NCBI RefSeq assembly: GCF_030915505.1
Contig: NZ_CP133265.1
Location: 310,001-374,000, forward strand
Source: Neobacillus sp. OS1-2
GTDB taxonomy: Bacteria > Bacillota > Bacilli > Bacillales > Cytobacillaceae
Length of the DNA: 64,000 bases
Direction of reading: 5' to 3'
Each line of letters opens with the position of its first letter. The first letter of the stretch is position 1. The notes beneath the pieces were generated by a model, which did no database searches, was not told where the DNA came from, and worked only from the letters and a program-made list of their open reading frames with translations. Below are positions 26,671-34,955 of the stretch, piece after piece. The translations under genes were made by a program, and so were the position numbers.

Positions 26671-27930
26671 CTACCTTTTATGTCCGCCAACTAACGTTGC
26701 ACGGTGCTTGGCTGTTCCTGCAGCCGTATAGGATACAGCACGCAGGAGTGAACCTGAGCCGAAGCGCTTGCGGACAGAATCCACTACATAGCCAAGCTCC
26801 CGCCTCTTATAAGCACCCATATCAAAGAGGTCAAGCTGAAGCTCATGGTCATCGATAATATTACTGATGGCTAGCGAAATCTGCCGTACCGTCTTCCCCG
26901 TATAATGCTCATGAAACAGTTCAAGGCAAACGCGGTAAAGCTCCATTGTCACATTCGTTGGCTGCTGGATGGTTCTGGAGCGATGAAAGCCGCCGCCAAA
27001 TTCATCTTGACTGTAGCCAACTCCGAGACTAATCGTTCTCCCCGCTTTGCGATGCGTCCGTGCTCTTCGGGCGACTTCTTCACACATTTCTAGAATAACC
27101 GCCTTAATTTCCTCTTCCTCTTTATAATCCCTTAATAAAATTTGGCTTTTTCCAAAGCTGATCTGTCCTTGAATGAGTGGTGCGCCTAAATCGGAAAGAT
27201 CGACCCCCCAGGCGTGATAATAAAGCTGGTTCCCCATAATGCCGAATTTCTTTTCCAGCTTTTCTAAATCATAGCGGGCTAGCTGCCCAACCGTGAAGAT
27301 GCCCATGCCATTTAATGTTTTCTCAACACGCCTGCCAATTCCCCACATTTCCCGGAGCGGCGATACGTTCCAAAGCTTTGTCTCGACATCTTCGTACGTC
27401 CATTCAGCTATTCCTTTTTTCTTGGCATCAAGATCAAGGCAAAGCTTCGAGAGTAACATATTGGGGCCAATTCCAACGGCACACGGGAGCTGAAACTCCC
27501 GCTCAATGTCATTTTTTATTTTTTGAGCAATCGTGTGGGCATCACCCCACAAATGAATGGCACCGTCGACTTTAATAAAGCTTTCATCGACGCTATAGAC
27601 ATGAATGGCCTCTTTTGGTACATAGCGGTTAAACACACGGGAAATTTCTGTTGCAATCCGCAAATAGGTTGCCATCTTGGGCTCCTCAATCTGGATACGC
27701 GGATCGTCGGGAATCTCAAAACCCCTAGATCCGGTTTTGATGCCAAATTCTTTTTTGAGCCGTGGTGAGGCAGCAAGCACGACACTCCCTTGCCGCTCCT
27801 TGTTCCCAACCACTGCCAGATAGCAATTCAAAGGGTCGAGCCCAAGTATGACAGCGGCACAGCTTGCATAGAAACTCTTCATGTCGACGCATAAAATTTT
27901 ACTTTTCGGTAATGCGTTGTAATCGACCAT
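26671..27930 (-). CDS. Y-family DNA polymerase, UvrX/YqjW type (PolY2)
   Basis: The 419-residue translesion polymerase has the first catalytic Asp in C-V-D-M-K-S-F-Y-A-S-C and the second Asp/Glu pair in S-V-D-E-S-F. The thumb helix-hairpin-helix is W-G-I-G-R-R-V-E-K-T-L. A late L-D-L-F-D motif at the little-finger end resembles the beta-clamp binding peptide. The C-terminal tail is basic (H-R-A-T-L-V-G-G-H-K-R). It is the B. subtilis YqjW (PolY2) relative, known as an SOS-induced mutagenic polymerase. Two LexA-type boxes lie directly upstream, between it and divergent yqzH. Confidence 0.92.
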   Translation of the reverse strand: MVDYNALPKSKILCVDMKSFYASCAAVILGLDPLNCYLAVVGNKERQGSVVLAASPRLKKEFGIKTGSRGFEIPDDPRIQIEEPKMATYLRIATEISRVFNRYVPKEAIHVYSVDESFIKVDGAIHLWGDAHTIAQKIKNDIEREFQLPCAVGIGPNMLLSKLCLDLDAKKKGIAEWTYEDVETKLWNVSPLREMWGIGRRVEKTLNGMGIFTVGQLARYDLEKLEKKFGIMGNQLYYHAWGVDLSDLGAPLIQGQISFGKSQILLRDYKEEEEIKAVILEMCEEVARRARTHRKAGRTISLGVGYSQDEFGGGFHRSRTIQQPTNVTMELYRVCLELFHEHYTGKTVRQISLAISNIIDDHELQLDLFDMGAYKRRELGYVVDSVRKRFGSGSLLRAVSYTAAGTAKHRATLVGGHKR

Positions 27931-27956
27931 GACCTTTCCCCCATACTCACTTTTAG

Positions 27957-27968
27957 GAACATACGTTC
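27957..27968. promoter_or_regulatory. LexA box 1 (SOS)
   Basis: GAACATACGTTC is an exact Bacillus LexA core (GAAC-N4-GTTC), 27 bases before the UvrX-type polymerase start. Confidence 0.8.
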
Positions 27969-27995
27969 CTTTATATTATATATAATATCATAAGC

Positions 27996-28007
27996 GAATA
28001 TGCGTTC
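27996..28007. promoter_or_regulatory. LexA box 2 (SOS)
   Basis: GAATATGCGTTC, flanked by C and G as in the full CGAAC-N4-GTTCG site, has one mismatch in the left half. It lies 39 bases from box 1 and nearer yqzH. Confidence 0.6.
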
Positions 28008-28078
28008 GTGTTCAATGGAAATTTTTCGCAGGATTCTGATTAAGAAAAGAGATATACTGTTTGGAGAGGTGTGCGTCG

Positions 28079-28270
28079 ATGGAGAAAAAGCTTGTGCTCA
28101 AAATGATCAGGAATTGTTTTAAACAGTATTATGAGGCGGATATGGTACCGATTAGTGATAGTGATTTAAAAGATCTGGCTGGGCGGATTTTTCAAATAAA
28201 AGAAGAAGATCCAACTGCGGATTTATTTGAGGTTGTAAATGATGTCGTATATGAGTTTTTGACAAATTAA
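28079..28270 (+). CDS. yqzH: YqzH family protein
   Basis: The 63-residue product (M-E-K-K-L-V-L-K-M-I then D-P-T-A-D-L-F-E-V-V-N-D-V-V-Y-E-F-L) matches YqzH in size and place: it is next to the yqjW-type polymerase gene in B. subtilis as well. The ATG at 28079 follows GGAGAGG. Function unknown. Being divergent from the polymerase gene across the two LexA boxes, it may be SOS-controlled. Confidence 0.8.
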   Translation: MEKKLVLKMIRNCFKQYYEADMVPISDSDLKDLAGRIFQIKEEDPTADLFEVVNDVVYEFLTN

Positions 28271-28287
28271 CCCTAATTATAAAGGTA

Positions 28288-28484
28288 GAGGGAGATTTTT
28301 TACTCCTCATGGGCACAATAGCCGCGGATTGTGCCCGACCGAGGGATTTTTTACTCCTCACGGGCACAATAACCCGCGGATTGCGACCGACCGAGGGATT
28401 TTTTACTCCTCACGGGCACAATAACCCGCGGATTGTGACCGACCAAGGGATTTTTTACTCCTCACGGGCACAATAACCCGCCTC
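28288..28484. repeat. Tandem array of four 51-52-base hairpin units
   Basis: Units begin near 28289, 28341, 28393 and 28445, each with GGGATTTTTTACTCCTCACG then GGGCACAATAACCCGCGGATTG. Unit 1 contains a perfect GGGCACAAT / ATTGTGCCC inverted repeat around a CCGCGG palindrome. Units 2 and 3 keep it with substitutions, and the last is cut short after ACCCGC. It fills the space between yqzH and the SNF2 helicase gene. No ORF is present inside. Confidence 0.85.
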
Positions 28485-28527
28485 AGAGGACAATATCAAT
28501 CCAGCTCCCTGTCCTCATAAGTATGTT

Positions 28528-31500
28528 TTAAGACAGGATTTCCATAATGTCATCTTCCGTCAAAGTAGAACTACGTTGCTCCTTAGAATCAATAATTTCC
28601 TTAATCAAATGTCTTTTTTTGTCCTGTAATTCACTAATCTTCTCTTCAATGGTTCCACGGGTTATAAGCTTAATCACTTGAACGGCATTTTTCTGGCCGA
28701 TGCGGTGCGCTCGGTCAGCTGCCTGGGCCTCAACGGCTGGATTCCACCAGATATCATACAAAATGACCGTATCCGCTCCCGTCAAATTAAGCCCAGTTCC
28801 CCCGGCCTTCAAAGAGATCAAGAAGAAGTCACGTTCTCCTTCATTAAATTTCCGGCAAATCTCCAATCGATTTTCGGAAGGAGTTCCGCCATCCAAGTAG
28901 AAAAAGGGCAGTCCCTTTTCCGCTAAATTCCTTCCAATCAGCTGAAGCATTTTCGTGAACTGGGAGAAAATCAGTACTCTTCGACCGGATAGCCTGGATT
29001 CCTCTACAATACTCATTAGCATGTCAAATTTCGCGGAGCCGCCCTTGTACCCATCCACAAACAACGCCGGATGACAACAAATTTGCCGTAATCTTGTCAA
29101 GCCAGCAAGAATTTTGATTCTATTTTTCCGAATCGTATCTTTATCGAGATGCTTTAGCGTATCTTCCCTCAGCTTGGCCAAATAAGCAGCATACAATTTC
29201 TTTTGCTCTGGAAGCAGTTCAGCCAGCTCGACAAATTCCAATTTTTCTGGAAGCTCGGAAGCCACATCCTCCTTCATCCTGCGCAGCAAAAAGGGGCGGA
29301 CCCTTCGTGCGATTTTTTTCCTCGTAAGATTGCTGAATTCCTTCAATCCCTTGAATAGTTCGGGAAAAACAACATGAAAAATAGACCAGAGCTCTTCCGT
29401 TGAATTCTCCACTGGTGTACCGGTAAGCGCGAAACGGAAATTGGATTTAAGTCTTTTTACCGCCCGGGCGGTTTGCGTCACTGGATTTTTAAAGGCTTGC
29501 GCCTCATCGAAAAAGACCGTGTGGAAGGTTTGTTTCTCATACCACTTAATATCTCGCCGTAGTAACGGATAGGATGTGATAATCACATCCATATTCAGAG
29601 CCTCTTTCTGGATATCGTACCGTTCTGCTTGATTTCCATCCACGACAACCACTTCCATTTCCGGGGCAAATTTCATCATTTCGCTTAGCCAGTTATATGA
29701 TAAAGAGGACGGACAAACAACTAGGACTGGCTGTTTCTCTTCACGAATAACAGCAAGCTCTGATAAAATAAACGTAATACTTTGCAGCGTTTTACCAAGC
29801 CCCATATCATCGGCAAGAATACCGCCGAACCCGTAGTGAGCCATCGTTTTCAACCATTGATAACCACGTTTTTGATAGTCACGCAAAATGAATTCCAAGC
29901 TTTCAGGTACCTCAAACTGCATAGCCTCAGGATGGATAAGGTTATCAAGAAATTGTCGGAAAGAGTCCTCAACTATCAGCACGTGACTTTCATCAATTGA
30001 ATCAAGCAATGGAAGCCCCTGTAAAATCGAAACCTCGAATCCATTTTCCAGGTTTTTATTTTCCACCGAAATCCCATTTAAAAAACGTTGAATTTCTCCA
30101 AACTCGTTGGATTCTAATGAAAGGAGCGAGCCGCTCCGCAGACGATAATATTTCCTTTTTTCCTCCAGTGCCGCTAGAATCTCTTTGATTTGCTGCTGTG
30201 AGATTCCATCTAGTTCAAACTTAAATTCCAGCCAATTCGTCCGTTCCTTTTTCAGTCTCACCCTAATGGCTGGAGGAGTATTGCTGCGAAAAATTCGATT
30301 TCGCACTGCAGTAGTCGCATAAATTTGCACCAGCTTTTGCAGCTTCGGAACAACATGGGTTAGAAATTCATATTCTAATTCCTCATTGTGTAAAAAAAAG
30401 CCGCCTTCGGTTTTGGTGAACGAACTTTCCTCCATCAGCTCCAGAATTTCGTTCTCCTTCTCTTCATCTCTAATGATTCTAGCACCCGCAATAATACCTC
30501 GTTCCTCCAAGGGATTGACGATAATATTTTCATAGTGAAACTCCAGACCTGCGAGCAAACGATTTTTCACTCTATCAAGGTACAGCTTGGCATTCAGCGG
30601 TGTTTTCATAAATTCCCTTGCTAGCGTAGTGGATAATTGAACATGACCTAATTTTTTTAAACCCGGAATCACTTTTTCGAAAAAATGCTGGATTTGCTCG
30701 TGGGGAATGAAAATTTGATTCGTTCCTGAAACATCAAGCATCTGTTTAACATCCGCCAACCGCTGACAATCCTCGGTTTTCATTCTGATGATTTTTCCAG
30801 CCGATAATACAGAATCATAGAATTCAAATAAAATCATCCGCGATAGCCCTTTAACTTTTAACAAATAGCCGTTACCTTCCGCTTCAGTAAAATCGAATTG
30901 TAGAGGAGGCAGCTCATCTGTTACAGACAATCCATCGTACACATGACCTTCATATTCCAATTTCACCAATGGTGCCCTGGTAAGCAATGCCTGCAGTTGT
31001 TTCCAGGAAGATGAGGGAAGCAGCAGCAGCTCCGTACTAGTGTAATTTGATGGGCTCTGATCATCTTGAACTACCTGGATAAGATGCTGAATCACGATAT
31101 CAGCTTCTTTTTGGAAGCAGTGAAGGCTTGGATTGTACAATAACGAGCTTGAATGCCCCTGGTTCACAGCCTCTAGAAAACGCCTGATATTTTCTACCTT
31201 TGTTTGTTCGATGAACAATTCAATTCCAAACATGCAGGATTCCGATTCTAGCATAACGGGTTTAATGATAAACTCCACATCAAGTACTTGCCTGTTTTCA
31301 AAATGAAGCTGATGACCGCTTGTCCGTTTTGGCTGGTTATTGAAAATTTTGAGTAAACCTCCGGCCAAATTCCGCTCGTCGTTTGTAGTGCTGGTACTGT
31401 CGCCCAGCGGGATCGTTCCTTTTCGATGATTATCGTCAATTGCTAACAAAACCGCGGCAATATGCTGGCAGTCCTTTTGAAATGAAGCAAGCTTGGGGCA

Positions 31501-31704
31501 ACTGCACTTGGATTGAAAACTATCTGCACCTTTCTTTTCAATCACTACTTGAAAATCCTCTGTTCCTGCTACGATAGCTTCACAACAATTAGGATTATAT
31601 TTTTCAATGGTTACTTTATTCGCACGGAAAAATGCCTCACCTCGTTTGAAGGAGACAGCCCCGCACAACTCTTTAATCATTTTTTGCGTTATTTTAATAT
31701 CCAC
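28528..31704 (-). CDS. SWIM/SNF2-family DEAD/DEAH helicase
   Basis: The 1058-residue product has an N-terminal SWIM zinc finger (C-S-C-P ... C-Q-H, about residues 67-81). A long bacterial SNF2-associated region follows, then the SNF2 ATPase from about residue 600: Walker A D-M-G-L-G-K-T, Walker B F-F-D-E-A-Q, motif III L-T-G-T-P-V-E-N. The helicase C-terminal lobe has motif VI R-A-H-R-I-G-Q. The start is a GTG after AAAGGAG. Such proteins are likely DNA translocases or nucleoprotein remodellers; the Bacillus role is poorly known. In B. subtilis other genes occupy this place, so it is a lineage difference. It is transcribed alone. Confidence 0.9.
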   Translation of the reverse strand: MDIKITQKMIKELCGAVSFKRGEAFFRANKVTIEKYNPNCCEAIVAGTEDFQVVIEKKGADSFQSKCSCPKLASFQKDCQHIAAVLLAIDDNHRKGTIPLGDSTSTTNDERNLAGGLLKIFNNQPKRTSGHQLHFENRQVLDVEFIIKPVMLESESCMFGIELFIEQTKVENIRRFLEAVNQGHSSSLLYNPSLHCFQKEADIVIQHLIQVVQDDQSPSNYTSTELLLLPSSSWKQLQALLTRAPLVKLEYEGHVYDGLSVTDELPPLQFDFTEAEGNGYLLKVKGLSRMILFEFYDSVLSAGKIIRMKTEDCQRLADVKQMLDVSGTNQIFIPHEQIQHFFEKVIPGLKKLGHVQLSTTLAREFMKTPLNAKLYLDRVKNRLLAGLEFHYENIIVNPLEERGIIAGARIIRDEEKENEILELMEESSFTKTEGGFFLHNEELEYEFLTHVVPKLQKLVQIYATTAVRNRIFRSNTPPAIRVRLKKERTNWLEFKFELDGISQQQIKEILAALEEKRKYYRLRSGSLLSLESNEFGEIQRFLNGISVENKNLENGFEVSILQGLPLLDSIDESHVLIVEDSFRQFLDNLIHPEAMQFEVPESLEFILRDYQKRGYQWLKTMAHYGFGGILADDMGLGKTLQSITFILSELAVIREEKQPVLVVCPSSLSYNWLSEMMKFAPEMEVVVVDGNQAERYDIQKEALNMDVIITSYPLLRRDIKWYEKQTFHTVFFDEAQAFKNPVTQTARAVKRLKSNFRFALTGTPVENSTEELWSIFHVVFPELFKGLKEFSNLTRKKIARRVRPFLLRRMKEDVASELPEKLEFVELAELLPEQKKLYAAYLAKLREDTLKHLDKDTIRKNRIKILAGLTRLRQICCHPALFVDGYKGGSAKFDMLMSIVEESRLSGRRVLIFSQFTKMLQLIGRNLAEKGLPFFYLDGGTPSENRLEICRKFNEGERDFFLISLKAGGTGLNLTGADTVILYDIWWNPAVEAQAADRAHRIGQKNAVQVIKLITRGTIEEKISELQDKKRHLIKEIIDSKEQRSSTLTEDDIMEILS

Positions 31705-31773
31705 ATGACTGCTCCTTTCCAGGAAGACATCTATGTTAATAGATTAAACCATTATACCATTAACCCAAAATTA

Positions 31774-31797
31774 AAGACTGCCTTTAAAAAGGCAGCC
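31774..31797 (-). terminator. Terminator of yqjP-yqjQ
   Basis: The stem GGCTGCCTTT / AAAGGCAGTC with a two-base loop is followed by a T-rich stretch on the minus strand. Confidence 0.65.
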
Positions 31798-31799
31798 AA

Positions 31800-32597
31800 T
31801 TACTTAGAATTCAGCATTCGTTTGCCAATACGCTCAAACAGCCGTGGAAAAAGAACATAAACGGCACTTCCCATGTTCATCCAGCGCGGCAAATTGATTT
31901 CCCGCGTTTTTGTCAGCATGCTGTCAACAACCTTACCTGCAACAAATTCCGGCTGCAGCATGAACCGCTGCACACTTTTGACATAAGTACCTTTTTCATC
32001 CGCGATGGTGAAAAAATTGGTGGCAATTGGCCCAGGATTTACTGTGGTGACTTGGACATTGTAATCACCCATTTCCATTCGCAATGCATTCGAATAGCCA
32101 AGCACGGCATGTTTCGTTGCGGAATAGACACTCGATTTTGGCGTGGCAATCTTTCCAGCCTGTGAAGCAATATTAATAATATGGCCAAAACGACGAGCGC
32201 GCATCTTTGGTAAGACCATGCTTGTACATGCCATCAGCCCAATCACATTGACTTCAAACATCCCTTTAATTTCGTCGATTGAAGCTTCATGGGCTTCACG
32301 AAATACTCCGAAGCCAGCATTATTCACAAGAATATCAATGTTTCCGATTGCATCAAAAATCGCCTCAAAAACGATCTGAACTTGATTGGTGTCTGACACA
32401 TCAAGTTTGAAAACATCCACTTTTACTTGATACTTTTGTTGAAAATCGGATTGCATCTGCTCAAGCTTATCAAAGCTTCGTGCCAGGAGAATTAGATTAG
32501 CCCCGCTTGCCGCACAAAGCTTGGCAATTTCTGCCCCAATACCACCGGATGCCCCGGTAATTACAACATTTTTCCCTTTTAACTGATCCCTTACCAT
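31800..32597 (-). CDS. yqjQ: Short-chain dehydrogenase/reductase YqjQ
   Basis: The 265-residue classical SDR has the NAD(P) motif T-G-A-S-G-G-I-G (residues 14-21), N-N-A-G at the fourth strand and the catalytic Y-S-A-T-K, with the Ser in N-I-A-S-Q-A-G. The C-terminal W-M-N-M-G-S-A-V-Y segment is hydrophobic and may sit on the membrane. It matches YqjQ in place, downstream of yqjP by about 30 bases. Substrate unknown. Confidence 0.88.
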   Translation of the reverse strand: MVRDQLKGKNVVITGASGGIGAEIAKLCAASGANLILLARSFDKLEQMQSDFQQKYQVKVDVFKLDVSDTNQVQIVFEAIFDAIGNIDILVNNAGFGVFREAHEASIDEIKGMFEVNVIGLMACTSMVLPKMRARRFGHIINIASQAGKIATPKSSVYSATKHAVLGYSNALRMEMGDYNVQVTTVNPGPIATNFFTIADEKGTYVKSVQRFMLQPEFVAGKVVDSMLTKTREINLPRWMNMGSAVYVLFPRLFERIGKRMLNSK

Positions 32598-32630
32598 CCT
32601 AACACCTCATCAGAGCCTAAGCCCGCACGA

Positions 32631-33593
32631 TTACAATTTAGCTTGAAAGAGAACGGGCTGACTATTACTACTACTAATTTCCCCGATAGAGGCTAAATAG
32701 TCAAGCTGGGCAACTGTTTCCGAAATGGTCAACATCGGCTCACGCTGATAAACCGTCGGAAAAAGCCGTTTACAAATTTCAAATACTGTAAGCTGCTCTT
32801 CCTTCAGCCAATTATTAACCATCATCGCACGCTCATGCTGCCGCGAAAGTCTTTTTTTAATCAGTTCCTCTAACTGATAAACCTCCTCACCGTGACCTGT
32901 ATAGACACATTGAATCGGATAAAATAAAAGTTTCCTCATCGAGTCATTCAGCTGTAACTGCGATTTGGGCCTTTCTTTTTCACCAGGGGCAGGCGGCTCT
33001 ATCAGTGGATTCGGTGAAATATGAGCAAGAATGAGATCGCCGCCAATTAAGATCCCATCCTTTTCCCGAAAAAGGGCAATATGACTTTGAGCATGTCCCG
33101 GTGTTTCAATAACCTGCCAGCCGCCCAACCCCGGAGGTTGCATCCCCTCAACGAGATGTCCGGTTAAGGAACGATGACACGAATACTTCACTGTTTTTCT
33201 GAGCTTAGAAAGTAATGGGATATACTCAGCTGACAGTCCGAACTCTTGAAAGTTCACTTTGAAAAATTCTTCTTGTATTTGGAAAAATTCTTCAGTAGGA
33301 TGAATCCAGCGTTCATTCAGCGGATGGCCATACACGTCTACTGAATCAGGAAAAAAGTCAAGCATCCCGGTGTGGTCAGGGTGATGGTGGGTAAGCACTA
33401 CTTGTTCAATGTCATTTGGAGTTAAATGTAATTCAGCCATCTGCCCTACAAGTGAATTCCAGCATTCATCCGTTTTCACTCCTGCATCTACAAGAGTTAA
33501 GCGCTCCCCTTTAATCAAATAGGCATTTACATCACCAACTGCAAAAGGCGTTGGTAAAGTAATCTTAGCAATTCCGTTTTTCCATTCTAGCAT
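32631..33593 (-). CDS. yqjP: MBL-fold metallo-hydrolase YqjP
   Basis: The 320-residue metallo-beta-lactamase-fold protein has the metal motif T-H-H-H-P-D-H-T-G, a later His in E-T-P-G-H-A-Q-S-H and the Asp of I-G-G-D-L-I-L. The C-terminal winged-helix-like part (about 250-320) is typical of the YqjP/LACTB2-like group. The gene lies upstream of yqjQ in the same direction and divergent from proI, as in B. subtilis. Substrate unknown. Confidence 0.88.
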   Translation of the reverse strand: MLEWKNGIAKITLPTPFAVGDVNAYLIKGERLTLVDAGVKTDECWNSLVGQMAELHLTPNDIEQVVLTHHHPDHTGMLDFFPDSVDVYGHPLNERWIHPTEEFFQIQEEFFKVNFQEFGLSAEYIPLLSKLRKTVKYSCHRSLTGHLVEGMQPPGLGGWQVIETPGHAQSHIALFREKDGILIGGDLILAHISPNPLIEPPAPGEKERPKSQLQLNDSMRKLLFYPIQCVYTGHGEEVYQLEELIKKRLSRQHERAMMVNNWLKEEQLTVFEICKRLFPTVYQREPMLTISETVAQLDYLASIGEISSSNSQPVLFQAKL

Positions 33594-33711
33594 ATAAAAA
33601 CTCCTTACCTGTTAAAAATCTAAGTAAATACAGTGTAGCGACTTTTCCACCAAATGTCATTATTCTTACATAACTTTTTAGAAAAAATAAAAAATTCATA
33701 CTATTTATCTC

Positions 33712-33741
33712 TTGACAGACAGGCTGTTTTTCAAGGATAAT
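33712..33741 (+). promoter_or_regulatory. SigA promoter of the proI T-box transcript
   Basis: TTGACA (33712-33717) and GATAAT (33736-33741) are separated by 18 bases. Transcription would start about 25 bases before stem I of the T-box. Confidence 0.65.
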
Positions 33742-33770
33742 CACTAGTAAAATTTGATTCGTTAAAAAGC

Positions 33771-34004
33771 GATGAATAAGGCCAGTAAATGTGAAACGGC
33801 GAAAGAGAGTGAAGTTCTACGGCTGAAAGACTTCACCGCCCTCTTAATCATTGAACCTACCTTATGAGCACTTAGGAAAACCTAACGTCCTCCCACGTTA
33901 TCGGGAATCAAGTGAACCCTGTTTGTAACCATTCAATTAGGGTAAATGAAGGTGGTACCGCGGAAGCTAGACCTTTCGTCCTTTATGGATGAAGGGTCTT
34001 TTTG
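33771..34004 (+). promoter_or_regulatory. T-box leader, proline-specific, controlling proI
   Basis: Stem I is closed by ATAAGG (33775-33780 region) and CCTTAT (33860-33865 region). It carries the AGTA bulge (33784-33787) and a specifier loop GAA-CCT-AC with Pro codon CCT at 33856-33858. The T-box AAGGTGGTACCGCGG (33949-33963) follows, and then the terminator with GACCTTTCGTCC / GGATGAAGGGTC and T5. Uncharged tRNA-Pro would favour antitermination. The leader fills most of the 433-base gap between yqjP and proI. Confidence 0.92.
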
Positions 34005-34026
34005 TATGAGAAAAGGGGGAAATGTC

Positions 34027-34869
34027 ATGAAAAAGATTGCCATTGTTGGGGCCGGTTCAATGGCCGAAGCGCTCATTTCAGGTATTCTCGAAAAAGGACT
34101 AATTGATCGGAATAGTATCTGGGTGACGAATAATTCAAATGTAAAAAGGTTGGAAAGTCTTAATGAGCGATATGGCATTTGCAGTACATATGATTTAGAC
34201 ACACTTTTTGACAATGCCGATGTGGTTATGTTGGCAATGAAACCAAAAGATGCGGACACAGCAATCACGACTATTCGTCATCACTTAACCAAGCAAATGC
34301 TGGTGGTTTCCGTTTTAGCGGGGGTTTCAATGACTACAATTGAATCACTAGCGGAAAATTCACTATCAATTGCCAGGGCCATGCCTAACACCTCGGCAGC
34401 GGTTGGAAAATCGGCTACCGCCATCGCCATAAATAGCCGTGTCTCCGAAAAGCAGCTCGAAACCACGAAACAACTCTTTGCAACCGTGGGATTAGCAAAA
34501 TTTGTTGAAGAAGAACAACTTGATGCGGTAACGGGACTGTCTGGAAGCGGACCTGCCTATATTTATTATCTTATCGAAGCAATGGAAAATAGTGCCGCTG
34601 AAATTGGCCTTGAAAAAGAAATGGCACAAGAACTCATTGTCCAAACTTTAATTGGCGCTGCAGAAATGGTGAAGCACTCCTCAAAATCACCTGAACAATT
34701 AAGACGGGAAGTGACAAGCCCTGGTGGAACAACAGAGGCAGGAGTCAAGGTTCTGGAGGAACATGGAGTGCAGCAAGCATTCATTTCTTGTATTCAAGCA
34801 GCCACAGCCCAATCGAAAAAGATGGGAAATGCCCTTTGTTCACAACTCAAAGTCGGAAAATCCTCTTAA
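34027..34869 (+). CDS. proI: Pyrroline-5-carboxylate reductase
   Basis: ProI reduces pyrroline-5-carboxylate to L-proline with NADPH. The 280-residue product has the Rossmann motif I-V-G-A-G-S-M-A near the N-terminus, then R-A-M-P-N-T and the C-terminal signature S-G-S-G-P-A-Y-I-Y and S-P-G-G-T-T-E-A-G. The ATG at 34027 follows AAAAGGGGGAAA; upstream in-frame ATGs lie inside the T-box and are unlikely. The proline-specific T-box directly in front confirms the pathway. Confidence 0.96.
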   Translation: MKKIAIVGAGSMAEALISGILEKGLIDRNSIWVTNNSNVKRLESLNERYGICSTYDLDTLFDNADVVMLAMKPKDADTAITTIRHHLTKQMLVVSVLAGVSMTTIESLAENSLSIARAMPNTSAAVGKSATAIAINSRVSEKQLETTKQLFATVGLAKFVEEEQLDAVTGLSGSGPAYIYYLIEAMENSAAEIGLEKEMAQELIVQTLIGAAEMVKHSSKSPEQLRREVTSPGGTTEAGVKVLEEHGVQQAFISCIQAATAQSKKMGNALCSQLKVGKSS

Positions 34870-34955
34870 TATTGGATGTTTATTCCCGGATGCCATAAAC
34901 TAATTGTAAAGCTCGGAAATAGCGGGCTATAACAATATAAAAAGGGCTTGAGGAA

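Noticed and set aside
28288..28484. CRISPR array
   Set aside because: The units follow one another without unique spacers, and no cas genes are present.
28528..31704. Defence island built on the SNF2 helicase
   Set aside because: Neighbours are DNA repair and housekeeping genes; no nuclease, methyltransferase or DISARM-type partner is seen.
33946..34026. N-terminal extension of ProI starting within the leader
   Set aside because: The added residues come from the T-box and terminator; the ATG at 34027 has a proper ribosome site and gives the family length.
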